From assembly GCF_000002875.2 (NCBI RefSeq), contig NC_009401.2:603341-667340 (forward strand): DNA of 64,000 bases, given 5' to 3'. The position numbers and the translations under genes were made by a program. The stretch comes from Leishmania infantum JPCM5. Taxonomy: Eukaryota; Euglenozoa; Kinetoplastea; Trypanosomatida; Trypanosomatidae. Positions 1-10,239 of the stretch are shown here, one piece after another (position 1 is the first letter of the stretch; the number at the start of each line of letters is the position of its first letter). The notes under the pieces were generated by a model. It saw nothing but the letters and a program-made list of their open reading frames with translations, did no database searches and was not told the origin of the DNA.

Positions 1-1
1 C

Positions 2-808
2 TGCTGCTGGCACGCGCTGACGCCGCATGGCTTTCCGCTGAGTCGCGCACTGCAGCGCCGCGGCTTGACAACTAACAGCATCTCGCTCCTCCTTGCCACG
101 CAGCCGCTGGATGCCTGGTCGACGGCCTCGCCCGAGGGCCACCGCAGCTCTGCCAAGCTGCTCTTCTTTCGCAGCCTCTTCAAGCTCCTGTGGAGACAAC
201 TGGCAGGGATGTGGGAGGCAGGGCGGAAGGACGGGTCTGTGTCACGTCCTTCCGGCTGCGCACACGCTGACACCTTGGGCGGCGATGACACGTGCGCGTT
301 CCCGGACGTGCCGCCGCATCTTGAGCCTGCCTTTCTTCGACGAATCTCGCGCGAGAAGGACACGCTGACCTTCACCCAATTTGTGCACGCCGTCGCCGCC
401 GAGTACGTCTACTCCGGGTCTTCCAAGGACACCCCGTACACGCCGTGGAACATTGGGCGGTGCTGCGCAGTGTGCCGAACGGCGCAGGAGGCGCACGCGC
501 GGTACGCGCTCACGCAGCAGCGTCTGCCTGAGACGATGGGGGCATGCTTTGAAGAGGAGCACTTCGCTTCCTTCCTCGGTCTGACCGTGCTGCGCATGTG
601 GATGTGCCACCTGGTCGAGTCGCTGCTTCTCCTGGATCGCGCCCTCTACTTGCATGAGGAGCTGTCAGAGTGCCATAGCCGTGCAGCAGGGGCACCGGCA
701 GACGAGGCAGAGAGTAGCGCGGTGGCGCTTGTGCCGTTGTTCGACGGCGCCTTGTCGCCCCGCATGTATGGCGTCCTTGCCCGTCGTGGCGGGTCAGCGT
801 GCGCCTAA
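2..808 (+). CDS. METTL25/RRNAD1-like methyltransferase, C-terminal part (truncated by window start)
   Basis: The frame is open from base 2 to the TAA at 806-808, so the gene begins upstream of the window and only about 268 C-terminal residues are present. The match is to the end of the METTL25/RRNAD1 methyltransferase-like family: a 'PHGFPLS' stretch close to the window edge, then near the C-terminus 'VESLLLLDRALYLHEE', followed by 'VPLFDGALSPRMYGVLA', which is how that family closes (a hydrophobic 'E-x-LLLDRxLYLxE' helix and 'PLFxxxxSPR'). The SAM-binding core would lie upstream and is not seen. In this family the catalytic substrate is poorly defined, so no reaction is assigned. A Ser/Pro-rich insert between residues about 75 and 100 of the visible part looks lineage-specific. 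Confidence 0.7.
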   Translation, partial: CCWHALTPHGFPLSRALQRRGLTTNSISLLLATQPLDAWSTASPEGHRSSAKLLFFRSLFKLLWRQLAGMWEAGRKDGSVSRPSGCAHADTLGGDDTCAFPDVPPHLEPAFLRRISREKDTLTFTQFVHAVAAEYVYSGSSKDTPYTPWNIGRCCAVCRTAQEAHARYALTQQRLPETMGACFEEEHFASFLGLTVLRMWMCHLVESLLLLDRALYLHEELSECHSRAAGAPADEAESSAVALVPLFDGALSPRMYGVLARRGGSACA

Positions 809-2628
809 GGCACCGCTCCTCGATTTTCCCTTCCCTCATAAAGCTGCCACACCCGTAACGCCATTGAGCACTCGCAACGCAAACTCACGTGAGTCGCCAT
901 CACCGTGGCATCAGCACCTCTGAGGAGTAGCTTAGCGCTACCGGTGGCACTGCCACTGGCAGCGTAACGAACCACAGAAACCACAAAGAGAGATGCGACA
1001 GGCCTGACATTGCTGCAGGCGGAGGTGGATCAGCGGTGTCAAACATGGCCTCCACTGCTCCATCCGCACTGCCCGGTATCCTGGATAATGCCGTTGACGG
1101 CATGGAGGAGGAATCCCCACTGCCGTCTTTGTCCTTCTCCTAGCCGTGATCTCCGTCTTATTGGACAGCAGAGGAAGGCAGCAGAGCATGCAGGGGCCAC
1201 GTCGCGGAGGGCTGTGCCTCCGTGAGTGTGGACTCTCCTCTCGGCCAGGTGCCGCCTTGGCACCCTTCGCGCTCGTCTCTCTTATCTTCTTCACCTCCGC
1301 TCCGCCTCTCCCCAGTTTGAGACGGCGCCGCCCGCCCGCCACGTCCGGTGCCATAGCGCCGGAAAAGACGAATGGGGAAAGGATTCGCCGCGGGCGCAGT
1401 CACAGTGTGCGCCTTCGCCGTCTCGCCGTCGTTCCTTTTCTCTTGTTGTGCGTCGCGCGCCGCACTGCTTGCAGCGCCCCCCCCCCCCCCCTTAACGATC
1501 CGACTCCGGAATCTGTGAGCGAGAGAGGGAGCGCGCGCACCCTAAACTTCTCCTCTCCGCACATCTCTGCTCTTCTTCTTTCCTGAAGCTCATTGTCCTC
1601 TGTGCTAGTTATCCTTGGATGCGGCAAGTGCGTAGTTGCTGGTGTGCTGCGAGAAGGCGTTGCTGTGCGACCCTGCCCGCAACGATGTGGGGCTAGATGC
1701 CTTGAGGGTGTGTGCAGGTGCCTCGCCTGGAAAAGCGCACATACACGCGTCCTGAGCCACCACGGAGCAGCTCGTGCGCCTCCTCGTTCACAAGCTCGTA
1801 GAGCGGAACGCTGAGGCTCTTCGCGCTGCTGACGGCACCGCTGCAGATACGGTGCACCCAAGCGACAGCCGCGGCGGCAGCGGCAGTGACGACTGCCATG
1901 TTATGGCTGCCTTGATCTTCTTGCGTCCCCTTGATACTTCTGCAAGGACAACCGGTGCATCACCTCGTCCATGTTGTTTCCTGCTCGCTGGCGTGTTTTG
2001 GCGTGCAACGCCGCCGCGGTACCAGACCGTCATGACGATGAACGCAGAGATGGACGCTGCTGTGAGCACCGCCCCACACTGTGTATATGGGAATGCGTGT
2101 GCGTGTGGGGTGGCACCAGCCGGTTTTCATTCACACAGGAGTGACCTCCCTCCTGCGACGCCAAGGTGAAAGCCTTGCTGTCGTCGCCGAGCACGAGGTC
2201 GACTCCGGTAACCGCATCCACCGCGACCCTCCCCTTCCTTCCACACCATACACCACCAGAGAGAACAGATGCGACCGCAGAGACACAGGCGTAGATGTAC
2301 AGCCACGCCGTCACTGGCGTTTTGGCTTCACGTTTTTTCATGCTCGTTCCGTTTGACTTTCCTTTCGTACACTGCCTTAGCACCATCGCTTCTCGGTTTC
2401 TCTATCTTCCTATCGCCCTTCCGCTCTCTCAGCACGTTGGCTCTGCGTGTGTGTGTGCGTATGCCCGACAGTTTCGCTTTCACCGCCACTCCCCTCTCCT
2501 CTTGTGCCACTCTAGTCGCACATAGGTGTTGCATGGCATCTCCGCCCTTCCACACTCACTCTCTGAATCCATGGTGTGCCCACCCTCGGCGTCTCCCCCG
2601 CTCTCCTTTCCATCTGGTCAGATCGAGG

Positions 2629-2728
2629 NNNNNNNNNNNNNNNNNNNNNNNNNNNNNNNNNNNNNNNNNNNNNNNNNNNNNNNNNNNNNNNNNNNNNNNN
2701 NNNNNNNNNNNNNNNNNNNNNNNNNNNN
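2629..2728. other. Assembly gap (100 N)
   Basis: Exactly 100 consecutive N characters, the usual placeholder for a gap of unknown size. It lies in intergenic sequence between pyrimidine-rich flanks and interrupts no recognised gene, so the spacing between flanking genes is not reliable here. Confidence 0.97.
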
Positions 2729-3576
2729 GTCTGCCGCTCACGCACCCCCTCTCCCAGCGCGCGGGCAGCAACGTCGTCACACCCCGCTCATACCGCCAAG
2801 CACGCACGCGCTCTTCTCTGGAGGGGCGGACGAACACAGGGAAGGCGAAAAGGTCGATCAAGAACCACGCACAGGCCCCCCTTCCCTCCAGCAACAACTG
2901 CAAATCCAGAGAGGGAGGCCGTGACGAGGCCAACACGTGGAGGGAGCGAGCAGCGACACGCCCCCACCTTCGTTTCTTTATTTATATCACACATCATATA
3001 TATATATATATATCATATTTAATTATTTTTCGGCGAGATTTTTTGTTTGCGTGTTTTGTTTGTCGTTGTCGTCATTGCCGCTGTTCATGTGATTGCTGTG
3101 GTTGTGGTTGTCTTTGGATATCTTTTCCGCTACTCTTCTTCGCCATCCTCCTCCTCCTCCCTTTTTCCCTCCTCTTCTGCACTTTCACATCGTTGCCACA
3201 GAGCACCTTGTTCTTTCTCCCTTTCTCACTCGCTTTCCCTGTTCCCCCCCCCCCTTGCGCTGCTCGTGTTGCGCGTGCTCTGGACGCTCTCTTCCCCACC
3301 CGCTGTGCCCTCCTAATCCCCTCTCCAAGTCATACGCTGTGTTTTGTTTTTTGTTTTCGCCCCCCCCCCCCTCGCTCTTCCTGCTCGAGACAAGCAGCTG
3401 TGGGTCGGCGATCGCGCCGCGCTTACGCGTCACTGAGTTGTGCGACAACACTCCGACAAGCAGAGACACACTTCTTTCTTTTTGGCTACCTTTTTCTGCT
3501 TGTTTTCGCTGTTTGCACGATTTCAGCTCGTCTTCTTTCTTTCCGCCGCTCCCGCCTCTTTCTGCGCCTTCGCTGC

Positions 3577-3613
3577 TTGTTTTTTGCCCCCCCCCCTCCC
3601 CCCAACCACGCAG
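3577..3613 (+). promoter_or_regulatory. Candidate trans-splice acceptor (pyrimidine tract + AG)
   Basis: A pyrimidine tract with C runs is followed by the first AG at 3612-3613, about 143 bases before the ATG at 3756. Trypanosomatid spliced-leader addition normally uses the first AG after such a tract. Other C-rich tracts further upstream (about 3246 and 3361) are alternatives. Confidence 0.4.
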
Positions 3614-3755
3614 TTGCTGCCGTGATTGCCTGCCGCCGCACCGCTCTCTCCGCCCCGCTCCGACTTTGTTTCCCTCTCTTGTGAACGCCTCAAGCAACAC
3701 TCTCCACGACAAAAGCAAAAAAAAACGGGAGAGACAAGAGTTGCGTTCTGCCACC

Positions 3756-5519
3756 ATGCAGCAGCAGCCATCGAGTAATTCGTGGCGCGGTGCCAACCGC
3801 GTCGGGTCTGTCAAGTATGCTCATTCGCCATACGCCTACCGCACCAACGTAGATGATGCCCGTTTCAGTCCATTGAGCGATCAGGGGGGTCGTCGGGAGT
3901 CGGCAAGCCTCCCAGTGTACCTTAGCCCCAGGTCGTTTAGCGCGAGCGCGTCGATGCATGAGTTGCCTGGGAGCCACGTGCTTCAGGGCACGCAAAATGA
4001 AGGCAGCGGGCAGCAGCTTTCTCAGCCGAGCACACCACTAAGCCGATCCAGTGGCGGGCAGGAGTACTCGCAGCCGATTCAGGTCGGCTCCGCCCCAAAC
4101 GTGCACCCGCGGTACCGCCGCAGAATGCAGAGTCCCATCACCTATGGCGGCAGCAACGACAGCGGTAGTCTCAGCGGCTTCCCCAACACACCGCCTAGCA
4201 GCCTGCCTCCTCGGTCTCCCTTCATGCCGCGCGACGACAGCGGGAGTACGTTTGCTGGCGGCGAGTCCGCGCCGGTACGAGGGCACAACGACCCTTACCA
4301 AATGAATGCCAACGGCGGTTGCTCCTCTCCACAATACCGGCTGCAGCTCTCGGGGAGCTCTCGCGATGCCGCCGTTGAAGTCGAGAGTAGATCGCAGTCG
4401 CCGAATCCTCACTACACCGCGCACGGGACGCCGCCCCCGCCACCACCGCTGCCGGTCGGCACCTCCGTTCCTCAGTATGGTGCGCGGACGCCCAGCCAGC
4501 ACACGTCGCCAACGAACGCGAATGGGACGGCCGCCTCAAGCTACGCCCCCCCGGGCTTCTCGGTGCCACTGAAGATGGCCTCTGTGAGCAACGGGGGCAG
4601 CGGCAGCTACCACGGATCCCTCGGTGGCCGAGGCGGCACGCAGTCACCCAGCTACGGAGATCCGAGAGCCAGTCACTCCTTCCCTTCAACGATGAGCGGC
4701 GGCAACGGAGCACCACCGCTGACGTTCGCCGCCGCAATGAAACAGCAGCAGCAAAGCAGCTCCTTCCAGGCAAGCAGCTACCACGGCCCAGCCAGAGGTG
4801 GCGCCTACCTTGCCTCGACTCCGTTTGGTGGCCCAGGGATGAGCGGTGGGTCCACCGGGGTGACGCACCGAGCGGAGGGTCCCCATTTCAGTGATTCGTA
4901 CGACACAAACACAAAGACGGTGACCACGATGGCGGACGAGACGATGTCGTTCTCCAGCAAGTCGAGCAGCAGTGCGAGTAGCATCCGCGATGACCTGCCG
5001 CTCTGTCCCAACGATGACGCGTGTACGCTGATTAACGATCGCAAACACCAGAAGAAGTTCGCCCACACGTGTCGACTGCTCCCCTGTTATCACGGACACG
5101 TCGCCCGCCACGCGAAGCTTTTTAGGCACTCTCCAGGGCAGGTGTCACTGCCGGAGGGTGTCTCTGCCAACATGAAGATATCTAGTCACGCCCTGGCTAG
5201 CGTGAACTTTAGTACCATCAGCCCAGAGGCGCCGAACGCGTACCGCATCTACGTGTCGCACGGCAATAAGAGCTACGAGATTTTTGGTGACTGGGCCTCG
5301 GTGAAGGTGCATACGTTCAAGCGGTACCTGCATCAGGTGTACCACATTGCCCCGAGCGCGCAAGTCCTGTCGGTTGTGAAGACGGGCAAGGTAATGGACG
5401 ACGACATCAACACCGTGAAGGGATTTGGAATTGAGGAGGACTCAGTTGTTCAGCTGCACAGCAACATTGAGGATGCCACCGTTTCCGGGCGCATCGGCAT
5501 TTCACTCGACGATCTATAA
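3756..5519 (+). CDS. Ser/Gly/Pro-rich protein with Cys/His cluster and ubiquitin-like C-terminus
   Basis: 587 aa. The start chosen is the ATG in 'gccaccATG', the first Met after the pyrimidine-rich leader; the open frame upstream is low-complexity UTR. Residues 1 to about 400 are disordered: rich in Ser, Gly, Pro and Gln, with poly-Gln (QQQQ) near residue 330 and poly-Pro near 230. From C417 there is a compact run of possible metal ligands: CPNDDAC, several His, a Cys pair and 'CYHGH', ending near residue 460; this resembles a Zn-binding module but fits no standard finger I can name. Residues about 496-570 ('YRIYVSHGNKSYEIFGDW' to 'EEDSVVQLHS') have the strand-helix-strand spacing of a ubiquitin-like fold. 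Function unknown; domain calls are inference from pattern. Confidence 0.85.
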   Translation: MQQQPSSNSWRGANRVGSVKYAHSPYAYRTNVDDARFSPLSDQGGRRESASLPVYLSPRSFSASASMHELPGSHVLQGTQNEGSGQQLSQPSTPLSRSSGGQEYSQPIQVGSAPNVHPRYRRRMQSPITYGGSNDSGSLSGFPNTPPSSLPPRSPFMPRDDSGSTFAGGESAPVRGHNDPYQMNANGGCSSPQYRLQLSGSSRDAAVEVESRSQSPNPHYTAHGTPPPPPPLPVGTSVPQYGARTPSQHTSPTNANGTAASSYAPPGFSVPLKMASVSNGGSGSYHGSLGGRGGTQSPSYGDPRASHSFPSTMSGGNGAPPLTFAAAMKQQQQSSSFQASSYHGPARGGAYLASTPFGGPGMSGGSTGVTHRAEGPHFSDSYDTNTKTVTTMADETMSFSSKSSSSASSIRDDLPLCPNDDACTLINDRKHQKKFAHTCRLLPCYHGHVARHAKLFRHSPGQVSLPEGVSANMKISSHALASVNFSTISPEAPNAYRIYVSHGNKSYEIFGDWASVKVHTFKRYLHQVYHIAPSAQVLSVVKTGKVMDDDINTVKGFGIEEDSVVQLHSNIEDATVSGRIGISLDDL

Positions 5520-6179
5520 ATGCCGTTGGCGCATGTACACCGTACACACATAAAGATGCGCATGCACATCCATACCCTCGCTCGCACACGCGAGAAGCCA
5601 TTGGGGAGCGGCAGAGAGCGAAAGGTGGCGGCAGCTGCGGTGTGGCATGGGAGCGTCCACAGCCGCACTGGCATAGGAGAAAGAGGGAACCACACGTTCC
5701 AGCCCGTGCTGTGTGTGTGTATCTGTGTGTGTGTCCTTGCATGTGACTTCTTTGGTCGCGCGCCTGTGGTTCATGTGATGAACTGCCGACAATCAACAGG
5801 TTAGCGTCGCAACCTTTTCGTATGTCTCCTTGCCTCGTTCTCCGTTCGCCATTCTGCACGACAATGACGAGTGCGACGATCACAAGGACACGCGGCACGG
5901 AGTGTGTATCCTGCACTGCCACCTGGTCTTGGCCGCCCTTCCGTTTTCTCGTTTTTTTTTTTCGCACCTGCCTCTCTCTCTTCGGTTGCTCTTACCCCTC
6001 GCCGAGATCTATGTGCGCGTGCATGTGTGTATTGTGCGGAGGCGGTGCACTTCAGAGGATGCGGCGCATTGGACGGAGTGTTGTACTTGCTGTCGGTATA
6101 GCATGCGCGCGCGCACACACACACACACCCAAACACACGAGAATAACAGCAACCGAACAGCAACAATGCCCTGCGCGCA

Positions 6180-6350
6180 CATCGGTATATATGTATGTAT
6201 ATTTATGCATGTGTATATATATATGTACGTATATATGCATATGCATAGGTACATATGCATATGTGTGTGCAGACGTGCATGCGTACACACAGGTGTATAT
6301 ATATATATGCGTCTATGCGTTTATGTGTATATGTATATAAATGTGTGTGG
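6180..6350. repeat. TA/TG/CA alternating purine-pyrimidine tract
   Basis: Long run of alternating purine-pyrimidine dinucleotides (tatatg, tatgca, gtatat units), AT-rich in an otherwise GC-rich region. A similar tract with a TATGCATATG flavour lies at 6660-6750. Both are in the 3'UTR-like region after the gene ending at 5519. Confidence 0.85.
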
Positions 6351-6659
6351 GCCTGCCCATGTGTTTGCCTTTAATTTCATTTTTTTTTTACGTTAGGCAT
6401 CGATGTTTGCTCTTTTCAGTTTTTATTTTACTGATCCTTCTCTCGCTATGTTCGCGTGCGCGAGAGTGATTGATGGCGTCTCGCAGCCTCTGTCTTTTAC
6501 CGTTCGCCATGCTTCCTGCATCTCCTGCCCCCTCCCCCTCTCTGCGCGCGTGCGTGCTCGGATCCGTAGTGCATTCTATGGTTATTATTGCGTTGTCCAC
6601 GTTGTTATCGTTTGCTTCTATCTTTCCGGATCGCGGTGATGTGGCTCTCTCTGTATAGG

Positions 6660-6750
6660 CGTGTACATGTATGCGCATGTATGCATATGTATGCGTATGT
6701 ATGTACATGTATGTGTAGATATGCAGGCGTATACACGTGTGTATATGTAC
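6660..6750. repeat. ATGTATGCG-type alternating repeat
   Basis: Imperfect repeats of 'atgtatgc(a/g)t' about 8-10 bases long, followed by gtatatgtac. Same composition as the tract at 6180-6350. Non-coding. Confidence 0.8.
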
Positions 6751-7369
6751 CTCGATCTGCCCCAGTGTGCGCATGCTTCCTTCTCTCTCTGCTGTGTCTG
6801 TTTTGTTTGCGCGAGGCCCCACGACTTCTCTGCCATCTCCTCATCTCTGCGTGCTCCATGCACAGGAGCAGGAGGGGGGGGGGGCTGGGGGCTCACGTGC
6901 GCATCATTCGTTTCCATCCAAGGGGACAGGGACGGTGGAGACACGAAGCGGAAAAAGACGCGAGAGGCACTTGTACACGTGCAGAGGTGCGTGCAAGATG
7001 GATGTTGAAGGCAAGGCACAGGCTGAGGGTAGGCGGAGTGGATGCTGTGCACCAAGCGACGCATCAGCTGTTTCGCCTTGCCTCCCTCGTTATCGTTGTT
7101 GTGCTCCTTCTCTCAGCACAGGAGATGACAAGCCGCATTGCAGCGTGTTTGTGCGTGCTGTTTGGGCGCTTGCGCTCTGAGTAAAACTGACCAACACCGC
7201 GGATACGTCCTCTGCATCACTAGCTGCTCTTCCCATTTTCCCGTGCCCCCTTCGCTCACGTGAAGCGCGCCTTCGCCACTCCGCACCGACGTCGTCAATC
7301 ATCTCCGTAAGCCTGCTATATTCTTTCTATTTTCTGTGGTTCGTGTGTGTGTGTGCGCCTTCATAACGG

Positions 7370-7745
7370 AGGGCACCCCTCTCCGCGCGTGGCGTCTGAG
7401 GGTCCCGCACCCAGCTCTCCGTGTGGAAGGCGGCCGAGCAGCCCCCCTCCCCCTGCTGTATCCCTGCCAAATGCCGAACCGCCTGCGGTGCGGACATGGC
7501 CAAGTGCCGACGACGTGTGGGAGGTCTGGGCGCCGTGTGGGAGCGACGTGTGGGGCGGGTGGTGGGTGGGTGGAGCTTGCGGCAGGGGGTCGTGCTCTCC
7601 GATGCCTGAGCCGGCGCAATGCTGGAAGGCGTGCGTCCAGGGCTGCGTCGCACGACGCGATGGGTGGCCTGTGGCAGGGCCGGTGGGGTGCGGAGTTGAG
7701 TCTCACCTCCTGGTGAATGGCAGAGGCAGTGGCCACACGTTGAGT
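7370..7745 (+). mobile_element. Dispersed ~350 bp element, copy 1 (SIDER-like)
   Basis: Nearly identical to sequences at about 13.3 kb and 44.1 kb. The common core starts at 'gtggcgtctgagggtcccgc' and runs through 'gccggtggggtgcgg'; copies 1 and 2 share a further 50 bases ('agttgagtctcacctcctgg' onwards). It is intergenic, in gene orientation, and not protein-like. Size, 3'UTR location and copy number fit the short degenerate retroposons (SIDER) of Leishmania, but I cannot align it to the SIDER signature here. Upstream of the core this copy differs from the other two. Confidence 0.65.
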
Positions 7746-8522
7746 AAAGAAAACGTAATATAAGTGATGTTCCAACGGAGGAACAGTGGCCGCCGCTCGC
7801 GGGCTGTTCTGTCTCTATGCAGAAATGAAAGATGTGAGAGATACAGAAGCAAGAACGGATAGAAGACAACCTCGTCGATGTGATAGCCCCTCGGTGTCCC
7901 TTGTCGCTCGCTAGCGTGCGCGTTCAGAGGGATTTCAAGAAGGTGGTACGACATGGGCGCACGTATATGGTGACACGCGCACCTGCGCTAGTTGCCGATA
8001 CTCGATCACTGGTGCGTGACTTTACACAGATGACATTGGTCGTCTTGTGTGGCTCTGTATGCTAGAGTAGCTACACACCACTAAATTGGTGGCGCATCTG
8101 CTGACGGGAGACGACAGGTGCAGCGCATCGATTCACCACCCGCCCCTTTTCTCCTGGCAAACTCCTCGTGGGGCCGCAAATCGTGCTCGTCGCAGCTAGC
8201 GATGCGCGCTCTCTCTCTGTTTGTGCTGCGATTTCAGTAGAGCTGCTCTTCCTCTTCCAATGCTCGTGCTTGCGCATCGCGTATCCTCTGAGCTCTTCCC
8301 TGCCTGTGGGGCGACTCCGCCCGCCACTTCTACTGTGCACGCACTGCACTGCTCACGGACCAGCAGGGTGTGAGAATAGCCGCTCCGGCTCCGCCGCCCC
8401 GACCAGCCCCTCGGGCCGGTACCGCGAGGCAAAGATCAGGGCATCTGTGCCAGCCAAGTCCCCAAAGAAGCCATCACAACCTTCACATCAACCACAGATC
8501 GTAGTGATCGGGGTTCGTCGGC

Positions 8523-9248
8523 ATGCCAGGATTTGGCAGCCTGTGGCGATGGCTGCGAAGAGAATCGGCGATCCCAGGTGTCGTGTACAGTGATCAGCTG
8601 CAGAACATCAAGGAGGAGCTCGAGCGCCAGCAGAACATCCGGTGGGCTGGCAACTTGCGCAACGTGCGGCTCGAGTCGGCGCCGCATCTCATCGTGCGCA
8701 CCAGCAGCAGTTCTGCCGCGCTACCTGGCCCGGAGGAGGAGCCGTACACCTTCTGGGAGCGCATTGGCCTGGTGCCGGTGCACCCGTCGCGTGTGCGAGC
8801 AAGGCAGTACTACCATCCTATCACGGACTTTGCCCTGTACGACTACGACGAAGTCTCTCCAGAGGAGAAGGAGTTGACAGCGAAGTGGATGGCGCGCGTT
8901 ATGGAATTCAACGCTGCCACGCCTGCCGGCATCCTATGTGTGACGGGTTGCCTCGTGCTTCCGTTGCACACGGTCTACCGTATGCCGCTTCTCGTCGCGG
9001 CTGGCATCACCGGCGTGGCGGTGGAGGTGACACGGGCATATATGGCGGCCTCGCAGCAACGGCAGGACTTGGACGACTTCCTACTGGCGAAGGAGATATG
9101 GTATATAAAGAATGTGGAAACCTATCAGCTCGGCATCCCACGCATTCCCCGCGGGCGTGAGCGGGAGTACCAGCAGTACGTCGATGGAGGGGCGCCCATG
9201 CAGCCGCAGGAGCTCCCTGAGGAGCTGGCGCGTGACTTGCACTATTGA
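8523..9248 (+). CDS. Conserved trypanosomatid-type membrane protein, unknown function
   Basis: 241 aa, starting at the first ATG in frame. Residues about 1-12 are basic/aromatic (MPGFGSLWRWLRR), which could be a mitochondrial targeting start. Residues 134-172 hold two closely spaced hydrophobic segments ('PAGILCVTGCLVLPLHTVY' and 'LLVAAGITGVAVEV') that could form a hairpin. The flanks are acidic and charged, with a Tyr-rich stretch before the hairpin ('RQYYHPITDFALYDYDE'). The layout would suit an inner-membrane accessory protein of the mitochondrion, but that is inference; I do not recognise the family. Confidence 0.85.
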   Translation: MPGFGSLWRWLRRESAIPGVVYSDQLQNIKEELERQQNIRWAGNLRNVRLESAPHLIVRTSSSSAALPGPEEEPYTFWERIGLVPVHPSRVRARQYYHPITDFALYDYDEVSPEEKELTAKWMARVMEFNAATPAGILCVTGCLVLPLHTVYRMPLLVAAGITGVAVEVTRAYMAASQQRQDLDDFLLAKEIWYIKNVETYQLGIPRIPRGREREYQQYVDGGAPMQPQELPEELARDLHY

Positions 9249-10239
9249 AGATGGAGTCGCATGGGCGTCTATTCCGTTCACATCTGCTCCCATGCTCACT
9301 GGTGAACTGGCGGGGAGTGGATGCCGTGCCAAGGCGCACATCGTAACGCGTGCCTTGATGTTTTGCGTGCCCGTGCTCGATGTCACGAGGAGGATCTGTC
9401 TTGTATCTAGAGAAGGGGGTGTGGGGTGCAGCGCCAACAGACGGAGAAAAGACGACGCGCGGAGAGATCCTGACCAGAAGCTGCGTTCACGCTGTGCTCC
9501 ACCTGAGAGCTGGGCAACGGAGCATTGCCCTTTGTTGTTCTTGCCACATTTAGCTCTCTCCCCGCCCGCACGCATCACACAAGACGCTGCCGCCTCCGCG
9601 TTTCGAGCGGCTGATTTCGACCATCATGGATCTCTACTCGAGTGCTCACATCTTCCTTCTGCCCCTTCTTCGTGCCTACTCTGCCATCGAATAAATGGAA
9701 AAGGCGAGCTGATAACGTCCACCACGCCGTGCCAGCACAGAGAAGTCGTGGACGAGGCGGGACGAGGGCACGATCATGCCCACAACGGCAACCTCGACTA
9801 ATAATTCCGCACAGCTCTCTACGGACCCCCTTGCTGAGGACACACAGCTGCACACAAACCATCGACAACCGACGCGGAAGAGAAAGAACACGGCTGCTCG
9901 CGCACATACTCCAGCGGCGCAAGGCGCTCGGAACCCCACGCCGCGAGTCACACTCGACAGGCCTGCACCGCCTCTTGCCGTCTCCACTACGCAAAGCCAG
10001 AGAGACGCTTCCCCCCGCGCATGCCGCGAGCATTACTTGGCGCTCGAGCTCGTGGCATCGACACACGCAGCGTACGTGTGTGCGTGTGTGTGTGCTTCTC
10101 CAGTTGTGATCTTGCTCCATCGACCTGGTTGGCGGGAGTGGACAAGAGGGGTGAAGGTGCAGTGTGGCGATCACGTCACGTACACCGACAACTTGGGAGA
10201 GCAGAAAACGAAGCTACAGGGCCGTAGAAGAACCAACAA
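9249..10239. other. Intergenic/UTR region
   Basis: About 1 kb between the membrane protein and NMNAT. No gene recognised. It has a short GT-rich run near 10075-10100 and mixed pyrimidine tracts; presumed UTR sequence. Confidence 0.6.

Larger units (their letters stand above)
809..3755. other. Long intergenic/UTR region with assembly gap
   Basis: No convincing + strand gene in 2.9 kb. It holds a poly-C run near 1480-1492, a (TA)n run at about 2996-3013, dense pyrimidine tracts from 3120 to 3660 and the N gap at 2629-2728. Minus-strand frames between about 1690 and 2330 are hydrophobic and are discussed as a finding. The rest fits the 3'UTR of the upstream gene and the 5'UTR of the downstream one. 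Confidence 0.6.
5520..8522. other. 3 kb intergenic/3'UTR region with TA/TG microsatellites and a repeat element
   Basis: No gene recognised. It contains TG-rich runs near 5710-5745, a CA run near 6112-6128, alternating TA/TG/CA tracts at about 6180-6350 and 6660-6750, a poly-G run at 6874-6884, and the first copy of the dispersed ~350 bp element (7370-7745). Most is probably the long 3'UTR of the gene ending at 5519 plus the 5'UTR of the gene at 8523. Confidence 0.6.

Noticed and set aside
5520..6840. Short Cys/His/Tyr-rich frames in the TA/TG region
   Set aside because: They result from alternating purine-pyrimidine DNA and appear in several frames on both strands.
7336..7763. Open frames on both strands across the three dispersed elements
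   Set aside because: The sequence is nearly identical DNA in three intergenic places; translations are Arg/Pro/Ala-rich in all frames and match no retrotransposon domain.
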